Origin: Rhodocyclales bacterium RIFCSPLOWO2_02_FULL_63_24
GTDB lineage: Bacteria > Pseudomonadota > Gammaproteobacteria > Burkholderiales > Rhodocyclaceae
Reading direction: 5' to 3'
NCBI GenBank assembly: GCA_001828935.1
Contig: MHZX01000122.1
Span: forward strand, 1 to 41,153
DNA: 41,153 bases
Below the pieces are notes generated by a model. That model saw only the letters and a program-made list of their open reading frames with translations. It was not told the DNA's origin and ran no database searches. This document shows, piece after piece, positions 33,353 through 41,032 of the stretch; position 1 is the stretch's first letter, and each line of letters begins with the position of its first letter. The position numbers and the translations under genes were made by a program.

Positions 33353-35686
33353 TCAATCGAGTGTAATACGGGCGCTGACAAACAGACTCCGCGGCGCGCC
33401 CGGCGCGAAGAAGCTCTCGCGCCTCCAGTTGTCCGAATTGGCCTGGAACACGCTGCCGCTGAACGGATTCTCCGCCAGCGCGCCAGCGGTCGCATAGCGC
33501 TTGTCGAAGACGTTGTTGAGGCGTGCCGTAAGCTGCCAGCGGCGGTCGAGCTTGATCTGGGCGCCGAGATTGAGCACTGCATAGCCGGGCGCCGTGCCTG
33601 CACCGAGGAAGCTCCGGGGGCCGCCGCCGAGCAGGTCGGAATAGCTGCCGCTGCGGTGCGCATTGTTGTCATTGCCGCGCAAGTACTGGCTGGAGAACGC
33701 CATCAGGTCGACGTTCAGCGTCCATTGCGCGCCGGCGCGCCAGGCGGCGCCGAGTTTCAGGCTGTGCAACGGAATGCCGGGAATGCGGTTGCCGGCCTGG
33801 ATCAGGATCTCGTCGTTCTGGCCCGCCGCGGTGCATGCGGCGGTTTGTCCGCGCGTGCTGTTGTTTTCCGCCCGAACGCAGGCCGCCGACTGGTAGGTGG
33901 CCGCGACCAGGCCATAGTCGGCCCGCAGTTCGAGCTTGCCGAGTTCCACGGCGGTGCCGAGTTCAAGTCCGGCGCGGCGCGTGCGGCCGAAGTTGGTGAA
34001 GTAGCCGGCGCTGGTCGAGGTGCCGACAAACAGGATGTCGTCGCGATTGTCGGCGCGGAAAGCCGTGGCATTCCAGCGCCATCGGCCGGCTTGGCCGCGC
34101 GCGCCGGCCTCCAGGGTCTGCGTCACGACCTGCTTGAGGAAGGGGTCGGCCTGCATCGCGTTGGGCAGCGAACAGGGGTTGGCGCGGTCGGCGCAGCCGA
34201 GTTCGATCGGGCTCGGCGCGCGGTTGCCCTGCGCCGCATTGGCGAACAGCGTGAGGCTGGGCGCGAGCGACCAGCTTGCGCCCAGGGCGGGGTTCAGCTG
34301 GGTATAGACATAATCGCCATCGAGATTGGGGGCGACCGCGGTGAGTTCGTCCTTGGTCTTTACATGGGTCCGGTTGTAGCGCAGCGAGGCGGTGATCGCC
34401 AGTTCCGGTAGCGGCTTGTAGTTGTCGCTGGCGAACAGGCTCCAGCTGCTGGTTTGTCCGCTCAGGCGGTTATTCAGGACCTCGCCGGCGCCGCCGCTGA
34501 TCACCCCGCGCTGGCGATCGAAAACGCCCAGTTCGGTGGTCTGCTGAAAGCTGGATTGACTGTAATCGAAGCTCGTGCCGAAGGCCACATGATTATCGTC
34601 GTCGATGCGCGACCACTGCAACGCGCCGCCCCAGCCTTGCTGTGCGGTTGCGGTCCGGTTGTTGGCGGCGGTGCCGGTATTGAAGCCGGCGCCGCCGTTC
34701 GCGCCGCCCGAGCCGTCGTTCGCGCCGCCTTCGAAATCGTCGTTGGCGTCGGCGTTGAGGGTGCGCGCCCGGCTGTCGCGCCGATACGCCGTGGCGCCGA
34801 CGCGCGCCTTGTCGTCGAGCCAGTAGCTCGCGCCCAGGTTGAGCATGTCCAGCCGGTGGCGGGTGTTGTCCGGCTGGGTGAAGATGCTGGCGCGCCGCGC
34901 CTGCAGCATCGAGTCGGGCAACAAGCCGTTGCCGGTCAGATCGGTGTCGGCATGCGTGTAGCTGAGATCCCACTCCAGGGCGCCGCGCCGCTGCGACAGC
35001 TTGGCGAACACCTGTGCGACCCGGGATGGCGAGAAATCGCGCCAGCCATCCTCGCCGAATACCGCTGCCGCCGCGTACAGACCGACCTCGCCCGGCTTGC
35101 CGCCAATCTCCGCGGCCACTTCGCGCCGGCCGAAACTGCCGGCGCTGGCCTCGACCGCGGCGCCGGGGTGGCTGAGGCCGTTCTTGGTGCCGATCGACAA
35201 GGCGCCGCCCAGCGTGTTGAGTCCGAACAAGGGATTCGAGCCGGGAATCAGGTCGATCGAAACCACCGCGGCCCGCGGCACCAGATCCCAGTTCACCGTA
35301 TCGCCGAAGGGTTCGTTGATGCGTACGCCATCCTGATATACCGACAGCCCTTGCGGCGTACCGAGCAAGGGGCTGGCCGTGAAGCCGCGGAAATTGACAT
35401 CGGCCTGGTAGGGATTGCCCTGGATCTCATTGACATTGATACCCGATAGCCGGTTGCCCAGCAGTTCCGGCAGGGGCATCTGCGAGTCGCGGGCCAGTGC
35501 CTTGGCGTCAAGCGACTGAACATGGCTGGGGATCTCGTTGCGCGGCTGCTCCAGACCTTTGACGGGGGATATTCCGACGACCTCGACGGCGGGCGTTTCG
35601 ACGTCGGCGGCGAGTGCGGGCGCCGCCAGTTGCGCGCCCAGGGATGCCAGGATCAGGGTCAGGCGTTGCGCAGGGGGTGCAATCAA
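33353..35686 (-). CDS. TonB-dependent outer-membrane receptor 2
   Basis: 777 residues. A signal-like start (IAPPAQRLTLILASLGAQLA, cleaved near PALAA) precedes the TonB box region VETPAVEVVGISP. The plug (NFRGFTASPLLGTPQGLSVY, then VYQDGVRINEPF) follows, and a barrel ends in SLFVSARITLD. The best initiation codon is TTG at 35686; the frame upstream to the previous stop has no ATG or GTG, only a CTG seven codons earlier that would add a basic n-region. Residues near 315-350 form a Gly/Asn/Asp-rich loop (NADANDDFEGGANDGSGG). Site C lies 103 bases upstream. The YceI gene follows. Substrate unknown; the context points to the PQQ-alcohol system. Confidence 0.88.
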   Translation of the reverse strand: MIAPPAQRLTLILASLGAQLAAPALAADVETPAVEVVGISPVKGLEQPRNEIPSHVQSLDAKALARDSQMPLPELLGNRLSGINVNEIQGNPYQADVNFRGFTASPLLGTPQGLSVYQDGVRINEPFGDTVNWDLVPRAAVVSIDLIPGSNPLFGLNTLGGALSIGTKNGLSHPGAAVEASAGSFGRREVAAEIGGKPGEVGLYAAAAVFGEDGWRDFSPSRVAQVFAKLSQRRGALEWDLSYTHADTDLTGNGLLPDSMLQARRASIFTQPDNTRHRLDMLNLGASYWLDDKARVGATAYRRDSRARTLNADANDDFEGGANDGSGGANGGAGFNTGTAANNRTATAQQGWGGALQWSRIDDDNHVAFGTSFDYSQSSFQQTTELGVFDRQRGVISGGAGEVLNNRLSGQTSSWSLFASDNYKPLPELAITASLRYNRTHVKTKDELTAVAPNLDGDYVYTQLNPALGASWSLAPSLTLFANAAQGNRAPSPIELGCADRANPCSLPNAMQADPFLKQVVTQTLEAGARGQAGRWRWNATAFRADNRDDILFVGTSTSAGYFTNFGRTRRAGLELGTAVELGKLELRADYGLVAATYQSAACVRAENNSTRGQTAACTAAGQNDEILIQAGNRIPGIPLHSLKLGAAWRAGAQWTLNVDLMAFSSQYLRGNDNNAHRSGSYSDLLGGGPRSFLGAGTAPGYAVLNLGAQIKLDRRWQLTARLNNVFDKRYATAGALAENPFSGSVFQANSDNWRRESFFAPGAPRSLFVSARITLD

Positions 35687-35788
35687 TTGGCTTTTGTCGC
35701 GCAGCGGACGCGGATCAGGAGTGAGCGGACCCCATTTCTAGCAAATCGCAAGCCCAGCGCGGCGCCGCGGTCTGGCGCGCCATCCGAA

Positions 35789-35803
35789 TCATGAAAATCA
35801 TGA
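35789..35803. promoter_or_regulatory. Conserved 15-bp site C (before TonB receptor 2)
   Basis: On the minus strand it reads TCATGATTTTCATGA, identical to sites A and B. It lies in the 167-base gap between the AcoR-like gene and receptor 2, about 103 bases before the receptor start. Confidence 0.75.
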
Positions 35804-35853
35804 GGCCCGTCATCCGGCTCGTCGGAGGCGATGCCGGAATTCTTGACGAACGC

Positions 35854-37929
35854 TCAGTGCAGCTTGCGATAGAGGGTGTTGCGGCTGATGCCGAGTTCGC
35901 GGGCCGCGGCAGAAATATTGCCGCCGTGGCGCGCGATCGCATCACGGATCGCTTGCAGCGCGAGATCCTGCAGTCGTCCGGCCTGTACTTCGGCGGCCTC
36001 CGCCGCCGGCAGTCCAGAAGTCGGCGCTGGCGGCACGCCGCCAGCGCCCGTTTGCGTCGATGGCGCGGCGGCTTCGGCCGGCGCCATCGAGACGAAACCC
36101 TGCGCGATGTCTTCGATGAAGTCGTCGGGCAGGTGTTCGCGGCGGATGGTTCCCTCGCCCTCGGCCATGACCACCGCGGTGCGCAACAGGTTCGACAGCT
36201 GGCGCAGGTTGCCCGGCCAGGCATGACGGCGGAACAGTTCGAGCACCTCGGGATCGAGGGTCGGCGGATGGGCGCCGCCCAGTTCCTTGAGCAAGGACGC
36301 GACCAGCGCGTTGAGGTCGGTGCGTGCGCGCAGCGGCGGCAGCATCAAGGTCAGGCCGTTGAGCCGGAAATAGAGGTCCTCGCGGAACTGGCCGGTACTC
36401 ACCAGTTCGCGTATCCGCCGGTGGGTGGCGCAGATCACCGCGATGTTCACCGGGTAGGACTTGCTGCTGCCCAGCGGCACCACGACGCGCTCTTGCAGTA
36501 CTCGCAGCAGCCTGGCCTGCAGCGAGAGCGGCATGTCGCCGATCTCGTCGAGGAACAGGGAGCCGCCGTTGGCCTGCAGGATGCGGCCGACGCTGCCCTT
36601 GCGCCGGGCGCCGGTAAATGCGCCTTCCTCGTAGCCGAACAATTCCGATTCGATCAGCCCCTCGGGAATGGCGGCACAATTGACCGCGACGAAGGGCTTT
36701 GCGGTGCGCGGGCCGACGCAGTGGATTGCGTTCGCCAGCAGTTCCTTGCCGGTGCCGGTCTCGCCCTGGATCAGGATCGGAATGTCGCGGCCGATGACCT
36801 TCCTGACCTTGGCGACCACGGCATCGATCTGCGGGTCGCCGGTTTGCAGCCATTCCAGCGGGCAGGGAGCGATGGCCTTGCTCTGGACCGGACTGCGTTG
36901 CCCGCCGCCATCGCATTTCGTCGCAGGGGCCGGGTCGAGTATCGCGACGGAGGGATCGCCCTGGGTTACCAGGCGCGAATGCCGGCGCAGATTCGCCGGC
37001 CGGAAATCGGCGCGCGCCTGGACCCGGACGCCGTTGTTCATGGTCAGGGTAATCGGATCGTGCGGGCGCACCAGCAGGTGATCCAGCAGGCGGGTGATGG
37101 CCTGCCCGAACAGCGAGGCGAAGTTGGAGCCGCGCAACTGTTCGAGGCTCTGGCCGAACTGGAAGCAGGCATTGCGGTTGGCCGAAAGCAGCACGCCGTC
37201 CTCGCCGAAGGACGCCATGCCTTCGCACAGCGTGCCGACGAACTCGGGCCGGGCATGGAAGCGCAGCGTCAGCACGTCGCTGAAGGCCGCGGCGAACATC
37301 TGGTTTTCGATCATTTGTACCGACATCCGCACCAGCGCCATGGTGTGCCGGTTGAAGCTGCGATGATCCCCGGTCACATCGAGCACGCCCGTCGGGCGCC
37401 CGTAAGGATCGAAAATCGGCGAGGCGGAACAGGTCAGGAAATGATTCGCGGAAAGAAAATGCTGGTCGCCATGCACCACCACCGGCGCGCCGATTGCCAG
37501 CGCGGTACCCACCGCATTGGTGCCGCGGCTGTGTTCGGACCATTCGGCGCCCGGCGCCAGCGCAACCTTCTCGGCGCGTGTGAGAAACTCCGGATCGCCG
37601 CAACTGTGGAGAATGTAACCCTCGTCGTTGGCCAGCACGACCACGTTCTGGGTATCGACGATCTGGTCGAAGAGAACTTCCATGACCGGCTGCGCGTGGA
37701 TCAGCAGGTGGTGATTCTTTTCCAGCTGGTCCGCCAGCAGGTTGCGCTCCAGCAGGTTGAATTCGCTGCCTTGGTCGCTATCCAATCCATAGTTGAGACA
37801 ACGCTGCCAGGACATTTCTATGGTCGAAGGCAGCACTCCGACGGGGACGGACCCGGAGTCGCGCATCGCAGCGCGTGCCCGCATGGTCGCCGCCGGGTCG
37901 GTTTGTTCGCCATACGCGATATGTTTCAT
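35854..37929 (-). CDS. AcoR-like sigma-54-dependent activator
   Basis: 691 residues. A GAF-type sensor (about 60-200, with EWSEHSRGTNAVGTALA, typical of AcoR) is followed by a PAS-like region (about 225-300). The AAA+ domain (about 360-590) has Walker A GETGTGKELLA, the sigma-54 loop GAFTGA and Walker B LFLDEIGDM. The C-terminal Fis helix-turn-helix reads ARHGGNISAAARELGISRNT. AcoR-type activators respond to a small alcohol, ketone or aromatic effector without phosphorylation. GAGGAG precedes the ATG. Residues near 630-637 (GGVPPAPT) in the linker before the DNA-binding domain come from a dispersed repeat copy. Sigma-54 promoters before the PQQ dehydrogenase, cytochrome and ferredoxin genes are its probable targets. 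Confidence 0.93.
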   Translation of the reverse strand: MKHIAYGEQTDPAATMRARAAMRDSGSVPVGVLPSTIEMSWQRCLNYGLDSDQGSEFNLLERNLLADQLEKNHHLLIHAQPVMEVLFDQIVDTQNVVVLANDEGYILHSCGDPEFLTRAEKVALAPGAEWSEHSRGTNAVGTALAIGAPVVVHGDQHFLSANHFLTCSASPIFDPYGRPTGVLDVTGDHRSFNRHTMALVRMSVQMIENQMFAAAFSDVLTLRFHARPEFVGTLCEGMASFGEDGVLLSANRNACFQFGQSLEQLRGSNFASLFGQAITRLLDHLLVRPHDPITLTMNNGVRVQARADFRPANLRRHSRLVTQGDPSVAILDPAPATKCDGGGQRSPVQSKAIAPCPLEWLQTGDPQIDAVVAKVRKVIGRDIPILIQGETGTGKELLANAIHCVGPRTAKPFVAVNCAAIPEGLIESELFGYEEGAFTGARRKGSVGRILQANGGSLFLDEIGDMPLSLQARLLRVLQERVVVPLGSSKSYPVNIAVICATHRRIRELVSTGQFREDLYFRLNGLTLMLPPLRARTDLNALVASLLKELGGAHPPTLDPEVLELFRRHAWPGNLRQLSNLLRTAVVMAEGEGTIRREHLPDDFIEDIAQGFVSMAPAEAAAPSTQTGAGGVPPAPTSGLPAAEAAEVQAGRLQDLALQAIRDAIARHGGNISAAARELGISRNTLYRKLH
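36019..36048 (+). repeat. Dispersed 22-bp repeat, copy 6, with perfect hairpin (inside acoR-like gene)
   Basis: AGTCGGCGCTGG, CGGC, ACGCCG at 36019-36040. From 36023 to 36048 it forms a perfect 12-bp stem (GGCGCTGGCGGC and its complement) around AC. It codes for the Pro/Gly-rich linker of the activator. Confidence 0.75.
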
Positions 37930-38150
37930 CGATCGTCTCCTCGTTCAGCTTTGCTGCGCTCGACTTGCGCATAAGCCTGCAGGTGCCGTTTTCGTTGAAC
38001 GCACCCTATATTTTTGCTCGGTAATGATACATCCGGTGTGCCAACTTGAAACAGTCGGCCATCAAGACAGAGAGTGAATGGTGCAGGTTTCGTGCCTGCC
38101 GATTCTTCGGCGGCATTTGCGTCGGCTCTCTACCGAGCAATACCGAGTTT
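37930..38150. promoter_or_regulatory. Divergent regulatory region with TACCGAG repeats
   Basis: TTGCTCGGTA at 38014-38023 is the exact reverse complement of TACCGAGCAA at 38131-38140. A second TACCGAG follows directly at 38141-38147, ten bases (one helical turn) after the first. The far copy lies about 160 bases upstream of the cytochrome start site, a normal enhancer distance; the near pair abuts the -24 element. Candidate sites for the AcoR-like activator or a repressor. Confidence 0.5.
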
Positions 38151-38166
38151 TGGCACGGTAAGTGCT
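38151..38166 (+). promoter_or_regulatory. Sigma-54 promoter of the cytochrome operon
   Basis: TGGCACGGTAAGTGCT: an ideal TGGCAC -24 box, ten bases between GG and GC, and GTGC as the -12 box (TTGC is usual). The predicted start is near 38177, about 60 bases before the ATG at 38239. Confidence 0.75.
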
Positions 38167-38238
38167 AATTCGAAGCGATTCAGTGCGGGCAAGGTACCTG
38201 CACAAGGGACATTGATTACTTCTTGGAGGAAACCATAG

Positions 38239-38931
38239 ATGCACGCAGCAATTCGATTGCTTGTTCTACCAGCACTGTTGATGGGCTCGTTCGCCGCGCC
38301 GATAGTGCACGCCCATGGCGATGTTACGCCGCAGGCGGTCGACGTCAGTACGCTGAAGCCCTTGGGCGAGCAAAAGTACGACGAAAATCCCTACCGCGGC
38401 GACAAGGAAGCGATCCGCATCGGCACCTCCGCCTATAACCAGAACTGCGCCCGTTGCCACGGCCTCGAAGCGATCAGTGGCGGCATTGCGCCGGATTTGC
38501 GCAAACTCGATATCGACAAGGAAACCGATATCTACTTCCTGCAGTCCGTGCTGCGCGGCAAGGTTCGCAACGGCGCGGTGTATATGCCGCCATTCCAGGG
38601 CATCATGTCGCAAGAGGCGATCTGGGCCATCCGCTCCTATCTCGATACGCGGCATGAAGAAGAGGAGGCGCCGGTGAATCCGATGGAGGCACTGGCGAAG
38701 AAGGCGACTTGCTTGTCATGTCATGCGGTTGACACCCGAGGCGTCGGCCCAGCCTACCGGGAGGTCGCCAAGAAATATGCAAAAGACAAGAATGCGGAAG
38801 CCAAACTGCTGGCGAAAGTCAAGAAAGGCGGGGCGGGAAGCTGGGGCAAGGTGCCGATGCCGCCGATGGCCGCCGTTCCCGAGGAAGATCTCAAGAGCCT
38901 GATCAAATGGATTGTGGCCGGTGCCCAGTGA
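38239..38931 (+). CDS. Di-heme c-type cytochrome, PedF-like domain fused to a second cytochrome domain
   Basis: 230 residues. The signal peptide (MHAAIRLLVLPALLMGSFAA, cleaved after VHA) exposes HGDVTPQAVDVSTLKPLGEQ, a start typical of PedF/cytochrome c550 of PQQ alcohol oxidation. The first heme is at C70-A-R-C-H74 (NQNCARCHGLEAISGGIAPD). A Glu-rich linker near 140 leads to a second class I domain with C158-L-S-C-H162 and axial Met in PMPPM. PedF proteins usually carry only the first domain. GGAGGA lies before the ATG. It should accept electrons from the PQQ dehydrogenase and could pass them on directly through its second domain to an oxidase. First gene of the operon 38239-40839. Confidence 0.92.
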   Translation: MHAAIRLLVLPALLMGSFAAPIVHAHGDVTPQAVDVSTLKPLGEQKYDENPYRGDKEAIRIGTSAYNQNCARCHGLEAISGGIAPDLRKLDIDKETDIYFLQSVLRGKVRNGAVYMPPFQGIMSQEAIWAIRSYLDTRHEEEEAPVNPMEALAKKATCLSCHAVDTRGVGPAYREVAKKYAKDKNAEAKLLAKVKKGGAGSWGKVPMPPMAAVPEEDLKSLIKWIVAGAQ

Positions 38932-39007
38932 GGCGCCGCCACTTGCCCGCACGCAGCGGGTCGAAATCGTCCACGCCCAACAACAATAATTTCAGGAGAG
39001 TGTCGCC

Positions 39008-39886
39008 ATGACCCGATGGAGTGTTGCTTCCGCCGCCTGGCGCAGTTCCGGGACCGGCGTTCGTGTTTTTGCCGTTTGCGCTGCGCTGGTCCTTGGTTTC
39101 CAGATCGTGCCGACAGCCCAGGCCCAGGACTCCTCGGTCCTGGCCAAGATTCGCCACAGCGGCGTGCTCAAGGTTGCGTTGTACAAGAACTTTCCCCCGT
39201 TTTCGCATGACGGTCAGGGTGCCGACGTCGAGTTGGCGGAAGCCCTCGCTGCGAAGCTCGGGGTCAAGATGGCGCCGCTGTGGTTCGAGGCGGACGAGAA
39301 CATGGAAGACGACCTGCGCAACATGGTCTGGAAGGGGCATTACCTCGGCTACGGACCGGCCGATGTGATGATGCATGCCCCGGTCGATCGCGAATACATG
39401 GCCAAGGTGGATCGGGTCAAGTTCTTCGCCCCTTACCACCGGGAACGTTATGCGGTGGGTCGGCAGCTCGCCAAGCTGCCGACCCTGGATGGCTTCGAAC
39501 CCCTGGAGAAACTGCCTTTCGCCGTGGAGGGCGATACCCTGGCGGCGACCATACTGCTGTCCGCCGATGGCGGGCGCTACCGGAATTCCCTGAAGTCGTT
39601 CCGGACTGCGGATCAAGCCGTCGCTGCCCTGAAATCCGGCGCCGTCGCCGCGACCTTGGCGCAACAGGGCGAACTGGAAGGCGGCCTCAAGGGCGATGCC
39701 CGCTTTGCCATCGATTTGCCGCCGCATCCGGTCCTGCAGAAGCGGCAATGGGTAGTCGGCCTTGCGGTCAAGGCGCAAAGCGAGGATCTCGTCTTGGCCT
39801 TGCAGACGGCGGTCAACGAACTGATGGCGGACGGGACGGTGAAACGCATCATGCAGCGTCACGGCGTGCAGCACAGACAGCCATGA
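39008..39886 (+). CDS. MoxJ/XoxJ-like periplasmic binding protein of quinoprotein systems
   Basis: 292 residues. The signal peptide is long and ends near QIVPTAQAQD. The domain is a family 3-type solute-binding fold: IRHSGVLKVALYKNFPPFSH, then EALAAKLGVKMAPLWFEADE, GPADVMMHAPVDREYMAKVD and VKRIMQRHGVQ. It matches the 'quinoprotein dehydrogenase-associated' binding proteins (MoxJ/XoxJ type), thought to help mature or activate the dehydrogenase and not to serve an ABC transporter; no permease is nearby. CAGGAG stands 9 bases before the ATG. It follows the cytochrome by 76 bases, and its stop overlaps the next ATG by four bases (ATGA). Confidence 0.9.
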   Translation: MTRWSVASAAWRSSGTGVRVFAVCAALVLGFQIVPTAQAQDSSVLAKIRHSGVLKVALYKNFPPFSHDGQGADVELAEALAAKLGVKMAPLWFEADENMEDDLRNMVWKGHYLGYGPADVMMHAPVDREYMAKVDRVKFFAPYHRERYAVGRQLAKLPTLDGFEPLEKLPFAVEGDTLAATILLSADGGRYRNSLKSFRTADQAVAALKSGAVAATLAQQGELEGGLKGDARFAIDLPPHPVLQKRQWVVGLAVKAQSEDLVLALQTAVNELMADGTVKRIMQRHGVQHRQP

Positions 39887-40839
39887 GATCGCATCTGTTC
39901 TGGAAATGCGTGCTACCGGCGCTGGCCTTGGCCGGCGTGCTCGGCAGCGCCGGCGCTGCCCCTTATGCGTATGTTCCCAACGAGAAATCCGGCACCATTT
40001 CGGTGATCGATATCGCGACGCGCCGGGTCGAAACGAGCATCGCAACCGGCGGCGCACCGCGCGGCATCGCCGCATCGGCTGACGGCAAGCGGCTCTATGT
40101 CAGCGACAAGGCCGCCCATGGCCTCGTCGTCATCGACCTCGATGCACGCCAGGTCGTGGCGCGGATACCGCTCGGCGAATCGCCCGAGGGGGTCAGCCTG
40201 TCGCCGGACGGGCGCTGGGTGGTTGCCGCGGTGGAGTTGTCGAACAGCGTGGTGTTCGTCGATACGGTGACGCGCGAGATCGCGTTCTCGATCAAGACCA
40301 GCGGCAAGAATCCCGAACATGCGGTGTTCAGTCCCGACGGCCGCTGGCTCTACGTCAGCGCCGAAGAGGCCGACAGTGTGGATGTGATCGAGGTCGGCAC
40401 ACGGCGCGAAGTCGTTTCGATCAAGGTCGGCCAGCGGCCGCGCGGCATAGGATTCCTGCCTGACGGCAGCCGCGCCTATGTCGCCTGCGAACTGGCCAGT
40501 ACCGTATATGCGATCGATGTTGCCGGGCAGGCGGTGGTGGCTGCGATCAAGGCGGGACAGTTTGCCAATGGCATTGCGGTGGCACCCGATGGCAAACGCG
40601 TGTATGTGTCCAATGGGCGTGACGCTTCGGTGTCGGTGATCGATGCGGCGAAGAACGAGGCTTTCGCCACCGTAGCCGTCGGCAAACGGCCCTGGGGGCT
40701 GGCGGCGACGGCCGACGGCCGGGCCGTATTCGTCGCCAACGGGCGCTCCAATTCCGTATCGGTGATCGATGGCGCGAGTTTGAAAGTGAGCGAGACGATC
40801 GAGGTCGGCGAACTGCCGTGGGGTGTCACGATTCGTTGA
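39883..40839 (+). CDS. YVTN beta-propeller protein associated with PQQ-dependent catabolism
   Basis: 318 residues. A signal peptide (MRSHLFWKCVLPALALAGVL, cleaved near GAA) is followed by seven repeats of about 42 residues, each with a DG(K/R)R.YV(S/A)... strand and a ..VSVIDI/A...V strand (for example YVPNEKSGTISVIDIATRRV and YVSNGRDASVSVIDAAKNEA). This is the YVTN-type seven-bladed propeller found beside PQQ alcohol dehydrogenase genes. It probably assists the periplasmic quinoprotein, for example in assembly or electron transfer, but no activity is established. The start ATG overlaps the stop of the binding-protein gene, so the two are co-translated. It is the last gene of the cytochrome operon. 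Confidence 0.9.
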   Translation: MRSHLFWKCVLPALALAGVLGSAGAAPYAYVPNEKSGTISVIDIATRRVETSIATGGAPRGIAASADGKRLYVSDKAAHGLVVIDLDARQVVARIPLGESPEGVSLSPDGRWVVAAVELSNSVVFVDTVTREIAFSIKTSGKNPEHAVFSPDGRWLYVSAEEADSVDVIEVGTRREVVSIKVGQRPRGIGFLPDGSRAYVACELASTVYAIDVAGQAVVAAIKAGQFANGIAVAPDGKRVYVSNGRDASVSVIDAAKNEAFATVAVGKRPWGLAATADGRAVFVANGRSNSVSVIDGASLKVSETIEVGELPWGVTIR

Positions 40840-40940
40840 ATGCGAACAAGAAAATGTCCCGAATTGACACACCTGTACCGTTTTGTCGCATCGCATATGA
40901 AATGAATTGCCTAAGGCCAAAGCCCCTATCGATAAATGGA

Positions 40941-40956
40941 TGGCATGCGACTTGCA
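40941..40956 (+). promoter_or_regulatory. Sigma-54 promoter of the ferredoxin gene
   Basis: TGGCATGCGACTTGCA: TGGCAT, five bases, TTGCA, with ten bases between GG and GC. The predicted start falls near 40966, inside the first bases of the hairpin at 40963-40992. Confidence 0.85.
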
Positions 40957-40962
40957 GTTGAT

Positions 40963-40992
40963 CTTTGCTTGTCACTCAAGTGACAAGCAAAG
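40963..40992. promoter_or_regulatory. Perfect 14-bp inverted repeat at the ferredoxin transcript start
   Basis: CTTTGCTTGTCACT and AGTGACAAGCAAAG flank CA. The arms are perfect. If transcription starts where the -24/-12 element predicts, the mRNA begins with this stem-loop, about 40 bases before the ribosome site AGGAGG. It may stabilise the 5' end or be an operator for a repressor. Confidence 0.65.
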
Positions 40993-41032
40993 CGATTGAA
41001 CCGAAGAACAACTGAGTCATAGGAGGTCGGAA

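Noticed and set aside
34690..34760. EF-hand-like metal site in the Asp/Asn/Gly-rich loop of TonB receptor 2
   Set aside because: NADANDDFEGGANDG lacks the DxDxDG spacing and the terminal Glu of an EF-hand. It is more simply a low-complexity surface loop.
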